From contig JAJTGR010000056.1 of the NCBI GenBank assembly GCA_021299375.1, forward strand, positions 1 through 33,260: 33,260 nt of DNA, in the 5' to 3' direction. Every line of letters starts with the position of its first letter. The stretch's first letter is position 1. Below are positions 1-6,725 of the stretch, piece after piece. Position numbers and translations under genes: made by a program. Under the pieces are notes generated by a model that did no database searches, had not been told where the DNA came from, and was given only the letters and a program-made list of their open reading frames with translations. The DNA is from Gemmatimonadota bacterium (GTDB lineage Bacteria; Gemmatimonadota; Gemmatimonadetes; Gemmatimonadales; Gemmatimonadaceae).

Positions 1-326
1 AGCCACGCGGCATCGTCGAGATCGTCGAGCGCAACGGCGTCCTCACCGGCATCATCCGCGGCACCCTCGTGCCGGGCGAGCCCGAGGGCCTCTGCGACAA
101 GTGTCCCGGCGACCGCCGCAACCAGCCCATCACCGGGCTCGAGATGATCCGCAACGTCCGTCGCGATGGCAACACGTGGGGCGGGGGCGAACTCCTCGAT
201 CCCGACAACGGCAAGACGTATCGCATCAAGCTCACCCCGAGCCCGGACGGCCGTACCCTGGAGGTTCGCGGCTTCATCGGCATCTCGCTCTTCGGCCGCT
301 CCCAGACGTGGCGGCGTGCGCCATGA
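1..326 (+). CDS. DUF2147 family protein, C-terminal part (5' end outside window)
   Basis: The open frame is already running at the window edge (first whole codon at base 3), so only about 107 C-terminal residues are seen. The pattern matches DUF2147: a beta-rich start with G-x-L-T-G-I-I, then a CDKCPGD stretch with Q-P-I-T-G-L-E-M-I, then W-G-G-G-E-L-L-D-P-x-N-G-K-T-Y, and an end of V-R-G-F-I-G-I-S-L-F-G-R-S-Q-T-W. Known members are small exported proteins of about 120-150 residues with a beta-barrel-like fold and no assigned biochemical role. The export signal would lie upstream of the window. The TGA stop overlaps the ATG of the next gene (ATGA), so the two are probably translationally coupled. 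Family assignment is good; function is unknown. Confidence 0.85.
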   Translation, partial: PRGIVEIVERNGVLTGIIRGTLVPGEPEGLCDKCPGDRRNQPITGLEMIRNVRRDGNTWGGGELLDPDNGKTYRIKLTPSPDGRTLEVRGFIGISLFGRSQTWRRAP

Positions 327-1153
327 CCCCCCGTCAACCGCGCCATCGCGTCGCCCTGCTCACCGGCGCGTCGTCTGGCATCGGGGAGGCCCTGGCCGCC
401 GCGCTGGCCGCAACGGGCACACACGTCCTGCTCGCCGCGCGTTCGGTGCCACGCCTCGAGGCGCTCCGCGCGCGGATCGAGGCCGGCGGCGGCCGCGCCA
501 CGGTACTCCCGGCCGACCTCGCGGCCCCCGGGGCGGCCCGGCGCCTGTTCGATGAGGTCGAGCGCCTCGCCCTGCCGGTGGACCTGCTGGTGAACAATGC
601 GGGCTTCGGGTTCCACGGGGGCTTCGAGACCGAGGCCCCCGACCACTTGAGCGACATGCTCCAGGTGAATGTCGTGGCGCTCACCGAGCTGACCCGCCAG
701 TTCGTCCCCGCCCTGCTCGCGCGTCGGGGCACGGTGCTCAACATCGCCTCGACGGTGGCCTTTCAGCCGGCCCCGTTCATGGCCGCCTACGGCGCGACCA
801 AGGCGTATGTGCTCTCGCTCTCCGAGGCCCTCTGGGCGGAGTACCGCCGGCACGGGCTGCACGTCGTCGCCCTCTGTCCCGGCCCCGTCGATACCCCGTT
901 CGTCGACGCCGCGGGACCCGGCGCCCGTTCAACGCCGGTCTTCCGCCGGCTGCTCACCGTCGCCGACGTGGTCGAGGCGGCCATGGCCGCGCTCGAGGCG
1001 CGACGCCCGACCCGCATTGTCGGCCGGCTCAACCAGATCATGGCCCAGTCCGCCCGCCTCTCGCCCCGGGCCCTCACGGCCCGCATCAGTGCCGCGTTGC
1101 TCGCGCCGCCCGAGACATCCCCCCCCCGAACCCCAACCGGACGCCTCCCATGA
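323..1153 (+). CDS. Short-chain dehydrogenase/reductase (SDR), classical type
   Basis: A 276-residue NAD(P)-dependent oxidoreductase of the classical SDR family, the usual length being about 250-280. The Rossmann cofactor motif T-G-A-S-S-G-I-G is at residues 14-21, N-N-A-G begins at 91, and the catalytic Ser143, Tyr156 and Lys160 (Y-x-x-x-K) are all present. An Arg after the second strand (A-A-R-S) hints at NADP preference, which is inference. The substrate cannot be told from sequence. The ATG at 323 is chosen because it overlaps the preceding stop and lies just before the Rossmann strand; the same frame is open further upstream but reads as a shadow of the DUF2147 gene. The stop overlaps the next start (ATGA), so it sits inside a small operon. 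Confidence 0.93.
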   Translation: MTPRQPRHRVALLTGASSGIGEALAAALAATGTHVLLAARSVPRLEALRARIEAGGGRATVLPADLAAPGAARRLFDEVERLALPVDLLVNNAGFGFHGGFETEAPDHLSDMLQVNVVALTELTRQFVPALLARRGTVLNIASTVAFQPAPFMAAYGATKAYVLSLSEALWAEYRRHGLHVVALCPGPVDTPFVDAAGPGARSTPVFRRLLTVADVVEAAMAALEARRPTRIVGRLNQIMAQSARLSPRALTARISAALLAPPETSPPRTPTGRLP

Positions 1154-1569
1154 CCCTCTCCCGCCCCGCCCGCCTCATGGCGGGCCTCACGCTGCTCACC
1201 GTCCCGACCATCGTCTACGGCGGCCTCACCCTGCTGGGGATCGTGACCGGCAGCGCGCACGGATTGCCCCCGGGCTTCGAGCTGACGCCCACGCAGCAGG
1301 CACTGTTCCGCGCGGGACACGCGCACGCCGGGGTCCTGGTGATCCTCTCCCTTGTCCTGCAGGGGCTGCTGGACTCGGCGACCCTGCCTGAGGGCGCGCG
1401 CTGGGCCGCCCGGATTCTCGCGGTGGCGGGGGCCATGCTGCTGTCGGGGGGGTTCTTCGGCCTCGCCTTCCACCCCGGCTTTGCCACACTGCTGTGGCTG
1501 GGGGCGGCGTGCGTGGCCACGACCGTGCTCGTCACCGGCGTCGGGTTGGTGCGGCGTGGCCCCCCCTGA
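1150..1569 (+). CDS. Small four-helix membrane protein, unknown function
   Basis: A 139-residue hydrophobic protein with four probable transmembrane segments, at about residues 8-30, 55-77, 84-107 and 113-135. A His-rich motif A-G-H-A-H-A-G lies at the start of the second helix, and the chain ends in R-R-G-P-P. Histidines at a helix entrance could bind metal or heme, but nothing else in the sequence shows this. The start overlaps the SDR stop (ATGA), which argues for co-expression with the dehydrogenase. I do not recognise a named family. The codon pattern is typical of the window, so the gene is very likely real. Confidence 0.8.
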   Translation: MTLSRPARLMAGLTLLTVPTIVYGGLTLLGIVTGSAHGLPPGFELTPTQQALFRAGHAHAGVLVILSLVLQGLLDSATLPEGARWAARILAVAGAMLLSGGFFGLAFHPGFATLLWLGAACVATTVLVTGVGLVRRGPP

Positions 1570-1661
1570 TGGGCACTCCCCGACGGCCATCCAGTCCATC
1601 GACGCGACGCGGGCGGTAACTTTGGCGTTCGGCTTCCCCTTTCCCCGTCGCCCCTGCCACC

Positions 1662-2483
1662 ATGCCCTGGACGAACACCGTCGCCTTCATCACCGGAGCA
1701 GGCTCCGGTATCGGTCGCGCGTTGAGCCTCGAGCTGGCCCGCCGGGGCGCGCAGGTGGTGGTCGCCGATATCGACGGTGAGGCGGCCGAGCGGGTCGCGG
1801 CGGCGGCGGGGGCGGGGGCGCGCGCCGTCGAGGTGGACGTGCGCGATGCGGAGCGACTGCGCGCGGCCATCGAGGGGGCCGCCAGCGGCGGGCGTCTCGA
1901 CCTGCTCGTCAACAACGCCGGCATCGGCATCTCGGGTGAGGTGCACGAGATCCCGCTTGCCCATTGGGAGCGCATCCTCGACATCAACGTGCGTGGCGTC
2001 GTGCATGGCGTGGCCGCGGGCTACCCGATCATGGTGCGTCAGGGGCACGGGCACATCCTGAACGTGGCGTCACTTGCCGGCCTCGGTCCGGCACCGCTCT
2101 TCACGCCCTACGCGATGACCAAGCACGCCGTGGTCGGCCTGAGCACGAGCTTGCGCATCGAGGCCGCGGTGCACGGCGTGCAGGTGCACGTGCTCTGCCC
2201 ATCGGCCATCGAGACGCCGCTGCTCGATTCCACCCCGCCGGCCGATCTGCCCGCTGTACCCTGGCGTCCCGACACGCGCCGCCTCCTCGAGGCGTTCGCC
2301 GGACCACCCTACGGCGTCGAGGCGCTGGCGCGGGAAACACTCGACGCCGTCGAACGCAACGAAGGCATCATCGTGCGCCCGTCGCGGGCCCGTTTCCTCT
2401 GGCGCCTGGGGCGCTGGTTCCCGGCGCTCGTCGAGCGCGGCGGCCTCGCCGCCGTTGAACGGGAGCGCCGCGCGCGGCGGTGA
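1662..2483 (+). CDS. Short-chain dehydrogenase/reductase (SDR), second copy
   Basis: A 273-residue classical SDR. The cofactor motif T-G-A-G-S-G-I-G is at residues 11-18, N-N-A-G follows at about 86-89, and the catalytic residues Ser137, Tyr150 and Lys154 are present. An acidic residue at the end of the second strand (V-V-A-D-I-D) points to NAD(H) rather than NADP(H), unlike the SDR at 323. The C-terminal tail after residue 230 is Arg-rich. It is separated from the upstream operon by 92 bp with a C-rich leader and no Shine-Dalgarno sequence, so it may have its own promoter. The substrate is unknown. The two SDRs differ clearly in sequence and are not a recent tandem duplication. Confidence 0.93.
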   Translation: MPWTNTVAFITGAGSGIGRALSLELARRGAQVVVADIDGEAAERVAAAAGAGARAVEVDVRDAERLRAAIEGAASGGRLDLLVNNAGIGISGEVHEIPLAHWERILDINVRGVVHGVAAGYPIMVRQGHGHILNVASLAGLGPAPLFTPYAMTKHAVVGLSTSLRIEAAVHGVQVHVLCPSAIETPLLDSTPPADLPAVPWRPDTRRLLEAFAGPPYGVEALARETLDAVERNEGIIVRPSRARFLWRLGRWFPALVERGGLAAVERERRARR

Positions 2484-2640
2484 CACGGTCGATTCCGGTT
2501 GGCACGTCGGTCTGCCAGCAAGCCCGCCCCACGCCGCGGCGTGAAACGCAGCACGGAGGCGACGGCAGTGCGGCGTAGGCGCAACAGCGGGGCCGAGGCC
2601 GTCGAGCCGCTCGTCACTGGCCGCAGGAGTGAAGTTACCC

Positions 2641-2669
2641 CCAGCCTCGCCTGCCGAGGGGCTGGCCTC
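2641..2669 (+). terminator. Possible weak terminator downstream of the second SDR gene
   Basis: An imperfect hairpin with arms CCAGCCTCG (2641-2649) and CGA plus GGCTGG (2655-2665, with a two-base bulge). A competing short stem GAGG/CCTC (2656-2669) follows and is directly succeeded by a GTTTT run, rare in this GC-rich DNA. It lies about 160 bp after the SDR stop and about 90 bp before the PEP-CTERM gene. Assignment is tentative. Confidence 0.3.
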
Positions 2670-2758
2670 AGTTTTGCAACTTCGAATGGCAGGTAACGAC
2701 CCGATGGACCCGGCGGCATGGTGCCGACCGGCTGCCCCCCTCCTCAGATGGAATCGCC

Positions 2759-3451
2759 ATGCAGCGCATGATGACCAGACTCCTCGCCCTGATGCTCCTG
2801 TCCATCGGGAGCACCGCGACGGTTCAGGCCCAGACGTGGAACCTCGCGAACGACTTCTCGGACACGAACGGCGGCACCAGCCCATGGTCCTACGGGTACT
2901 ACACCTCCGGGCTCTCGCCGGCGTCTTTCCAGGCGTTCTCCACATATGCTCTGCGTGATGAGGGACGGCTCGCGACCTGGTATCGGGGGAGCCCCGTCGA
3001 CCCCAACATCCAGAAGAACGTCACCACGAGCGCATACTCCCAGCCGGGCACCGGCATCACCTTCAATCCGGGCGAGGTCACGTTCGGGCCGCTCGGCGGG
3101 CCGACGGTAGCGCGCTGGACGGCCATCGAAGGGGGCGTCTTCAACATCAGCGCGATGTTCAAGTGGGTACAGACGAAGAACGCAGCGCCCAATGCCTACG
3201 TGTACGGCAACACGCAGCAATGGTTCTCCCAGACGGTTACGGAGACCGGGGTCAGCTGGAGCAGCGCTGGGCCGGTAACGCTCGCGGCCAACGAGTCAAT
3301 CGACTTCGTCGTCTGGGGCGGCGGCCATGAAAACAAGACGACGCAGGTGCAAGCCACGATCACGGCGGTGCCGGAACCGGGCGCCTTCGTGCTCGTGGTT
3401 ACCGGACTGCTCGGCCTTGGCGCGGCCGCACGACGGCGCCAGCGCGTCTGA
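2759..3451 (+). CDS. PEP-CTERM sorting domain protein
   Basis: A 230-residue exported protein. The N-terminus is a signal peptide, with a hydrophobic core at residues 6-18 and probable cleavage after the A-Q-A region near residue 25. The mature part opens with a Trp/Asn/Asp-rich stretch (N-D-F-S-D-T-N-G-G) typical of secreted PEP-CTERM proteins. The C-terminus has the full tripartite sorting signal: V-P-E-P at about 204-207, a hydrophobic helix, and the basic tail R-R-R-Q-R. In known systems exosortase (EpsH/XrtA type) cuts at this signal and the protein reaches the cell surface or extracellular matrix. No exosortase gene is in the window. The ATG at 2759 is the first start; a second Met three codons on is possible. 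Confidence 0.88.
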   Translation: MQRMMTRLLALMLLSIGSTATVQAQTWNLANDFSDTNGGTSPWSYGYYTSGLSPASFQAFSTYALRDEGRLATWYRGSPVDPNIQKNVTTSAYSQPGTGITFNPGEVTFGPLGGPTVARWTAIEGGVFNISAMFKWVQTKNAAPNAYVYGNTQQWFSQTVTETGVSWSSAGPVTLAANESIDFVVWGGGHENKTTQVQATITAVPEPGAFVLVVTGLLGLGAAARRRQRV

Positions 3452-3474
3452 CGAGGGGGACACAGGTCGCTGAC

Positions 3475-3510
3475 CTCGGGGGCGTCGCCAATGCTGGCGG
3501 CGCCCCCGAG
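3475..3510. terminator. Strong hairpin between convergent genes (likely bidirectional terminator)
   Basis: A 16-bp stem, CTCGGGGGCGTCGCCA against TGGCGGCGCCCCCGAG, with one G-T pair and a 4-base ATGC loop. It begins 23 bp after the PEP-CTERM stop and ends 47 bp before the stop of the convergent - strand gene. There is only a weak T-run on either side, so it may work as a hairpin-only terminator or transcript-end stabiliser for both strands. Confidence 0.7.
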
Positions 3511-3557
3511 TTCGTACAAGGGCCACGGATTCGATGGCACCAGTCCTCGCGCCGCCG

Positions 3558-3842
3558 CTATGGCCGCCGGGACCGCCTCAGTCGCAGTAGCGCGTACCCG
3601 TTGTTCAGGACCGTCAGCAGCAGCACCGCCACGAGGCCGATAAGGGCATCCAGGCGGTCCAGCACCGCGATCAGCCCCGCGACCCCCGCGACATAGACGA
3701 GCACGAAACCCGTCAGCCCCGCGCGCGCGATGACCGCACGGTGGAATCCGTTGGCCTCGATGGCGGCGCCGGCCATCCGGACCCCGATGACCGTGGTGAC
3801 GAGATCAAGTAGCGCCAGACCGATGGCGAGGGAGAGCAGCAT
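3558..3842 (-). CDS. DUF5658-like small membrane protein
   Basis: A 94-residue protein with about three transmembrane helices. The first helix carries L-D-L-V-T-T-V-I-G and is followed by E-A-N-G-F, resembling the D-x-x-T-T...E-A-N-P signature of the DUF5658 family of unknown function. The C-terminus is basic (R-L-R-R-S-R-R-P), as expected for a cytoplasmic tail. I chose the ATG at 3842; an in-frame TTG at 3851 would add three residues. It is the last of three - strand genes with short gaps (35 bp upstream to the next gene, or 26 bp if the TTG start is used), so it is probably in their operon. Confidence 0.72.
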   Translation of the reverse strand: MLLSLAIGLALLDLVTTVIGVRMAGAAIEANGFHRAVIARAGLTGFVLVYVAGVAGLIAVLDRLDALIGLVAVLLLTVLNNGYALLRLRRSRRP

Positions 3843-3877
3843 GGGTGGCAAGGAGGGTGGGAACGACAGCCGCCCGG

Positions 3878-4630
3878 TTACCCACGTCGCTCCGGCGCCG
3901 CGTCCTTCGCGAGTACGTCGCGAACACGCCGCTCGGCTTCGTGAATGGGTAGCGCCACGCGCGCCAGATCCGGCGCACCGGACACGCCGAGCACCTCCAA
4001 CACCCGGTCCGGGCCCGACTCCCCTCCGTCATCGAGCCCCTCGATGCGCCGGATGGGGATCTTCCGGCCAGTGTAGCGGGCTCGCTGGACGGTCCCGGCG
4101 CAGTAGTGCAGCCGCCAGTACGCCGCTTGGCGGGTTCGTCGGGCCTGCGATTCACGCGGATCGTCGGCGATCGTGGACACGTCGAGCAGCACCGTGCCGC
4201 CGTGCCCATCGTCAACGCAGTAGAACATGCCGTGCTCGTGCGGCATCGCGAAACTCGTCTCGTCGAACTCGACCACCACCACCCGCTCCCAGCCATCCGC
4301 CAACGCCGCCTCGGCACGCCGTTGCTGCTCGCGGAGCGCCTCGTGCGAGTACCGGCTGTCCCGGAGCGACACGATCAGCAGGTAGCCGTACAGGAGGCCC
4401 AGCGCCCAGAGGGCGGCAGGCAATCGCCGCTGCAGATCCGGCAGGGCATTGAACCACCAGAATGCCGCCACCATGATGCCTGCAACGGCACACAACAGAA
4501 CCACAAAGACCCCGGTCATCTGCACCACCAGACTCCAGCGTAGCCTGGTCAACGAGCCGTGATAGGTCGCCGCCGCACGCAGGCGTGTGCTGGCCTGTGG
4601 CGAGAGCGGGACATCCGTCATGGAGAACAT
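3878..4630 (-). CDS. Two-helix membrane protein, unknown function
   Basis: A 250-residue protein with two adjacent hydrophobic helices (about residues 31-60 and 70-88). A charged helical stretch rich in Arg, Glu and Gln (about 92-112) follows, then a soluble domain. That domain holds V-V-V-E-F-D-E-T-S-F, an F-Y-C-V-D-D-G-H-G-G turn, and a strand T-V-L-L-D-V-S-T-I. The C-terminal helix is rich in Glu and Arg. I do not recognise the family. Met1 at 4630 and Met4 at 4621 are both possible starts. It lies 33 bp after the gene at 4664-5254 and is likely cotranscribed with it. Confidence 0.75.
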   Translation of the reverse strand: MFSMTDVPLSPQASTRLRAAATYHGSLTRLRWSLVVQMTGVFVVLLCAVAGIMVAAFWWFNALPDLQRRLPAALWALGLLYGYLLIVSLRDSRYSHEALREQQRRAEAALADGWERVVVVEFDETSFAMPHEHGMFYCVDDGHGGTVLLDVSTIADDPRESQARRTRQAAYWRLHYCAGTVQRARYTGRKIPIRRIEGLDDGGESGPDRVLEVLGVSGAPDLARVALPIHEAERRVRDVLAKDAAPERRG

Positions 4631-4663
4631 GGTGAGCGCCCCCCTGTCAGTACCGGTCGGGCA

Positions 4664-5254
4664 TCACGGCGCCAGCGACGAGGCCACCGCCGCGACCGCG
4701 CGATCGCGGTGTGCGCGGAAGTCGTAACGGCAGTCTTCACGCATGGAGGCCAGCGCGTCACGCAGCGACGGCGTCTCTCGGCTCACGGGCACGATGTGAC
4801 GATCGGTGAGGGCAACCCCTGCTGCGACGGGCCCCTCGTAGCAGTGCAGCACGAGGCCGATGTAGGCCACACCGGACTCCAGGACCGCCGCGAGAAAGCC
4901 TTCCCAGCGGGCCAGATCCGTGTCGGCCCTGGCGGTATGGCGCGCCCGGGCCTGCTCGCGCTGGGCCAGCGAGCGCGCGATCCTGGCGTTGCTCCAGCCC
5001 TTGGCGGCCAGTTTTCGGGCTGCGTGGGCCTGAGGACGTGCGCCCCGTCCGGACGCCCGTACCAGATGCCCCAGCGCGGTATCGCAATCGCAGGGACCGG
5101 CTGTGGTGAGCACGTACTGCTCACCCGGCCTGAGATGTGCGCCAAGGCCGGGGCCGGCGAGCGGCGCGAGGTGACGTCCGAACCGCGTGGCGATCGGACC
5201 CAGCGCTGCCAAGGACGCGTCTGGCGGAAGGATCGCCGTGACGTAGTAGCACAT
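4664..5254 (-). CDS. Cysteine-containing soluble protein, unrecognised conserved type
   Basis: A 196-residue soluble protein beginning M-C-Y-Y-V-T-A, with no signal peptide. Visible motifs are G-E-Q-Y, a C-D-C-D-T-A-L-G cluster near residue 55, a basic helix with G-W-S-N-A-R-I-A-R-S (about 85-95), H-C-Y-E-G near 139 and E-D-C-R-Y-D near 174. The spaced cysteines and the C-x-C pair could bind metal, which is inference. The pattern of a C-D-C-plus-G-W-S helix gives me the impression of a widespread uncharacterised family, but I cannot name it. It is the first gene of the three-gene - strand operon, and its promoter must lie in 5255-5616. Confidence 0.72.
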   Translation of the reverse strand: MCYYVTAILPPDASLAALGPIATRFGRHLAPLAGPGLGAHLRPGEQYVLTTAGPCDCDTALGHLVRASGRGARPQAHAARKLAAKGWSNARIARSLAQREQARARHTARADTDLARWEGFLAAVLESGVAYIGLVLHCYEGPVAAGVALTDRHIVPVSRETPSLRDALASMREDCRYDFRAHRDRAVAAVASSLAP

Positions 5255-5616
5255 ACGGACGCCGTGGGCCGGTGAGTCGTGGGGAGTGACGGAAGCGCCG
5301 GATGCCTCGCGGCGAGGGGACGAAGCACGGCAGACAAGGTATCAGCGGGTAACGGATTGCGTGTCCACCCCGCACGTGCACCCTCTGCCTGCCGCGCGCG
5401 TGACCGGCGGCAGTACGAGACACGCCGCCGGTGTGACGCGGTGTTTCAGTGCCGGCCATGAGCTTCAGAATGTCCGGACCTGTGCACGGCCCATGACAGC
5501 CGTCGCGCGTGGAGCCCCCCAGCATACGTGCACGCTAAGGGCAGCTCAGTGGTGGAACGCTGCTCGCGGAGGGGCATCCTCCGATCGGCGCACCACACCA
5601 TTCACCGAGTACGTCT
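5255..5616. other. Divergent intergenic region, 362 bp
   Basis: This stretch separates the - strand operon (start 5254) from the lipoprotein gene (start 5617), so it should carry promoters for both directions. No convincing -35/-10 pair can be read by eye. It holds a perfect inverted repeat at 5403-5432 (listed separately) and a tRNA D-arm-like stretch near 5543-5563 that does not extend into a tRNA. I see no protein gene in it. Confidence 0.6.
5403..5432. repeat. Perfect 9-bp inverted repeat in divergent intergenic region
   Basis: Arms ACCGGCGGC (5403-5411) and GCCGCCGGT (5424-5432) with a 12-base spacer. It sits 149 bp from the - strand gene start and 184 bp from the + strand lipoprotein start. 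It could be an operator or a leader hairpin. No T-run follows, so a simple terminator is unlikely. Confidence 0.45.
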
Positions 5617-6222
5617 ATGTTCACCTCGCTTCGCGCACGCCTCACGCCGCGCCTTGCCCGCACGCTGCTGTTCGCGGGTGCCGCCGGGCTGGCTCTGGGA
5701 ACCGCCGCGTGCACCACGGACGGGCCGACCAGCCTGCCCTCTCAATCGGCCAGCCTCGCCAGAGCGGCGGTCAGCAACAGCGCCTTGGCCGCGGAAGTCA
5801 CGGCGCTGGCGTGGACGAAGCCGGCCAAGGAACGGACCGCGTCGGCCGTGATCGGCAAGGCTGGCGGCGAGCTCAAGATCCCCAGCGGCGCGCGCCTCGT
5901 CGTGCCGGCCGGTGCCGTGAGCGGCAACGTCACGTTCCGCGTCACGCAGGTCGCCGGTTCGATCGTGGCCTACGATTTCGAGCCGCATGGCATCACCTTC
6001 GCGGTGCCGCTGGTGCTCGAGCAGCCGGTCAACGGTACGAACTTCGGAGGCTTCACCGGCACCGCGGTGCGTGGCGCCTACTACAAGGATGCGGGGCAGC
6101 TCGACCAGCGCACTGGCAAGGCCATGGTCGACGAGTTCCGCCCGACGCTGATTTCGACGGACAAGAAGTGGATCCGCTTCTCCGTCGATCACTTCTCCGG
6201 GTACATCGTGGCGATGGACTGA
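5617..6222 (+). CDS. Lipoprotein with ZU5-like beta domain
   Basis: A 201-residue lipoprotein. The N-terminus has Arg residues, a hydrophobic core and a lipobox G-T-A-A-C with the modified Cys at residue 32. The mature part contains I-G-K-A-G-G-E-L-K-I-P-S-G at about 78-90, then V-V-P-A-G-A-V-S-G-N-V-T-F-R-V-T. This is the strand pattern seen in ZU5-like domains of bacterial surface lipoproteins (G-G-x-L...L-x-I-P-x-G-A-L). Later strands (G-I-T-F, P-L-V-L, D-H-F-S-G-Y-I-V-A) complete a beta sandwich. The role is unknown; a cell-envelope interaction module is likely. It is probably monocistronic or paired with the small ORF that follows. Confidence 0.85.
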   Translation: MFTSLRARLTPRLARTLLFAGAAGLALGTAACTTDGPTSLPSQSASLARAAVSNSALAAEVTALAWTKPAKERTASAVIGKAGGELKIPSGARLVVPAGAVSGNVTFRVTQVAGSIVAYDFEPHGITFAVPLVLEQPVNGTNFGGFTGTAVRGAYYKDAGQLDQRTGKAMVDEFRPTLISTDKKWIRFSVDHFSGYIVAMD

Positions 6223-6265
6223 GCGGCGACGTTCGCCGGTCTTCCCCTTCTTCTTCCCCTCATCC

Positions 6266-6478
6266 ATGCGCGTTCGCACTTCGTCGTGCCCTCGTCGCCG
6301 GTCCGCCTTCGGTGGACTGGCCCTGGCGGCCGCGACCACGATGGCGGCGCCGGAATCGCTCGCGCTCGATCCGGAGGCGTCAGTCGACGCCGGGCGCTCA
6401 GCCCCGGAGCTGTTCAGCGGATGGCACCACCCGGCGGGGCGTGCCGTGCTCGCCGGCTACACCGTGGTCGCCGACTAG
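6266..6478 (+). CDS. Doubtful 70-residue exported peptide
   Basis: A short ORF 43 bp after the lipoprotein. It has a basic start (R-R-R), a hydrophobic stretch (G-G-L-A-L-A-A-A-T-T-M-A-A) resembling a signal peptide, and a short mature part with W-H-H-P. Third codon positions are about 83% G or C, similar to real genes here, which supports coding, but I recognise no family and the length is short. A 7-bp hairpin lies just beyond its stop. It may be a small secreted protein or the remnant of a larger one. Confidence 0.35.
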   Translation: MRVRTSSCPRRRSAFGGLALAAATTMAAPESLALDPEASVDAGRSAPELFSGWHHPAGRAVLAGYTVVAD

Positions 6479-6496
6479 ACAAGCAGGTTCTCCTCA

Positions 6497-6516
6497 CGGT
6501 GCGCGTTTCCGCACCG
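6497..6516 (+). terminator. Short hairpin after the 70-residue ORF
   Basis: Arms CGGTGCG (6497-6503) and CGCACCG (6510-6516) are perfectly complementary around a 6-base loop, starting 19 bp after the stop at 6478. No T-run follows. It could end the lipoprotein transcript before the large signalling gene, or be chance in GC-rich DNA. Confidence 0.3.
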
Positions 6517-6725
6517 ATGGCCGGCGAAGTCTCTCGCCGTGCCGTCGGTGCGGTTTCGGTTCGGGGGTGACGTCCTGCGGCACGTCGGCGTCCTGCAGAT
6601 CGAAGATCCTGCGTTGTCGTGCCGACACTCCCCGCCATGCCCGTTCGCTTCGCCCCCGCTCTGATTGCACTCCCGCCCGATGGCGCCGCCGGGCCGCTGG
6701 CGCACGGTGTCTGGAGTGCGGTGCC

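Noticed and set aside
2499-2516. Sigma-54-like TTGGCACG before the PEP-CTERM gene
   Set aside because: The -24 half is good, but the -12 half is weak and the spacing is one base too long. It is also about 240 bp from the start codon.
5543-5563. tRNA D-arm-like stretch AGCTCAGTGGTGGAACGCTGC-type
   Set aside because: It matches a tRNA D-arm with two differences, but no paired acceptor stem, no T at the position before an anticodon, and no GGTTCRA T-arm follow. It is either chance or a decayed fragment.
5286-6725. Long open frame extending the large signalling gene upstream
   Set aside because: It overlaps the lipoprotein gene in another frame and has no recognisable domain; high GC content makes stop-free frames common. 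The TPR part begins after 6726.
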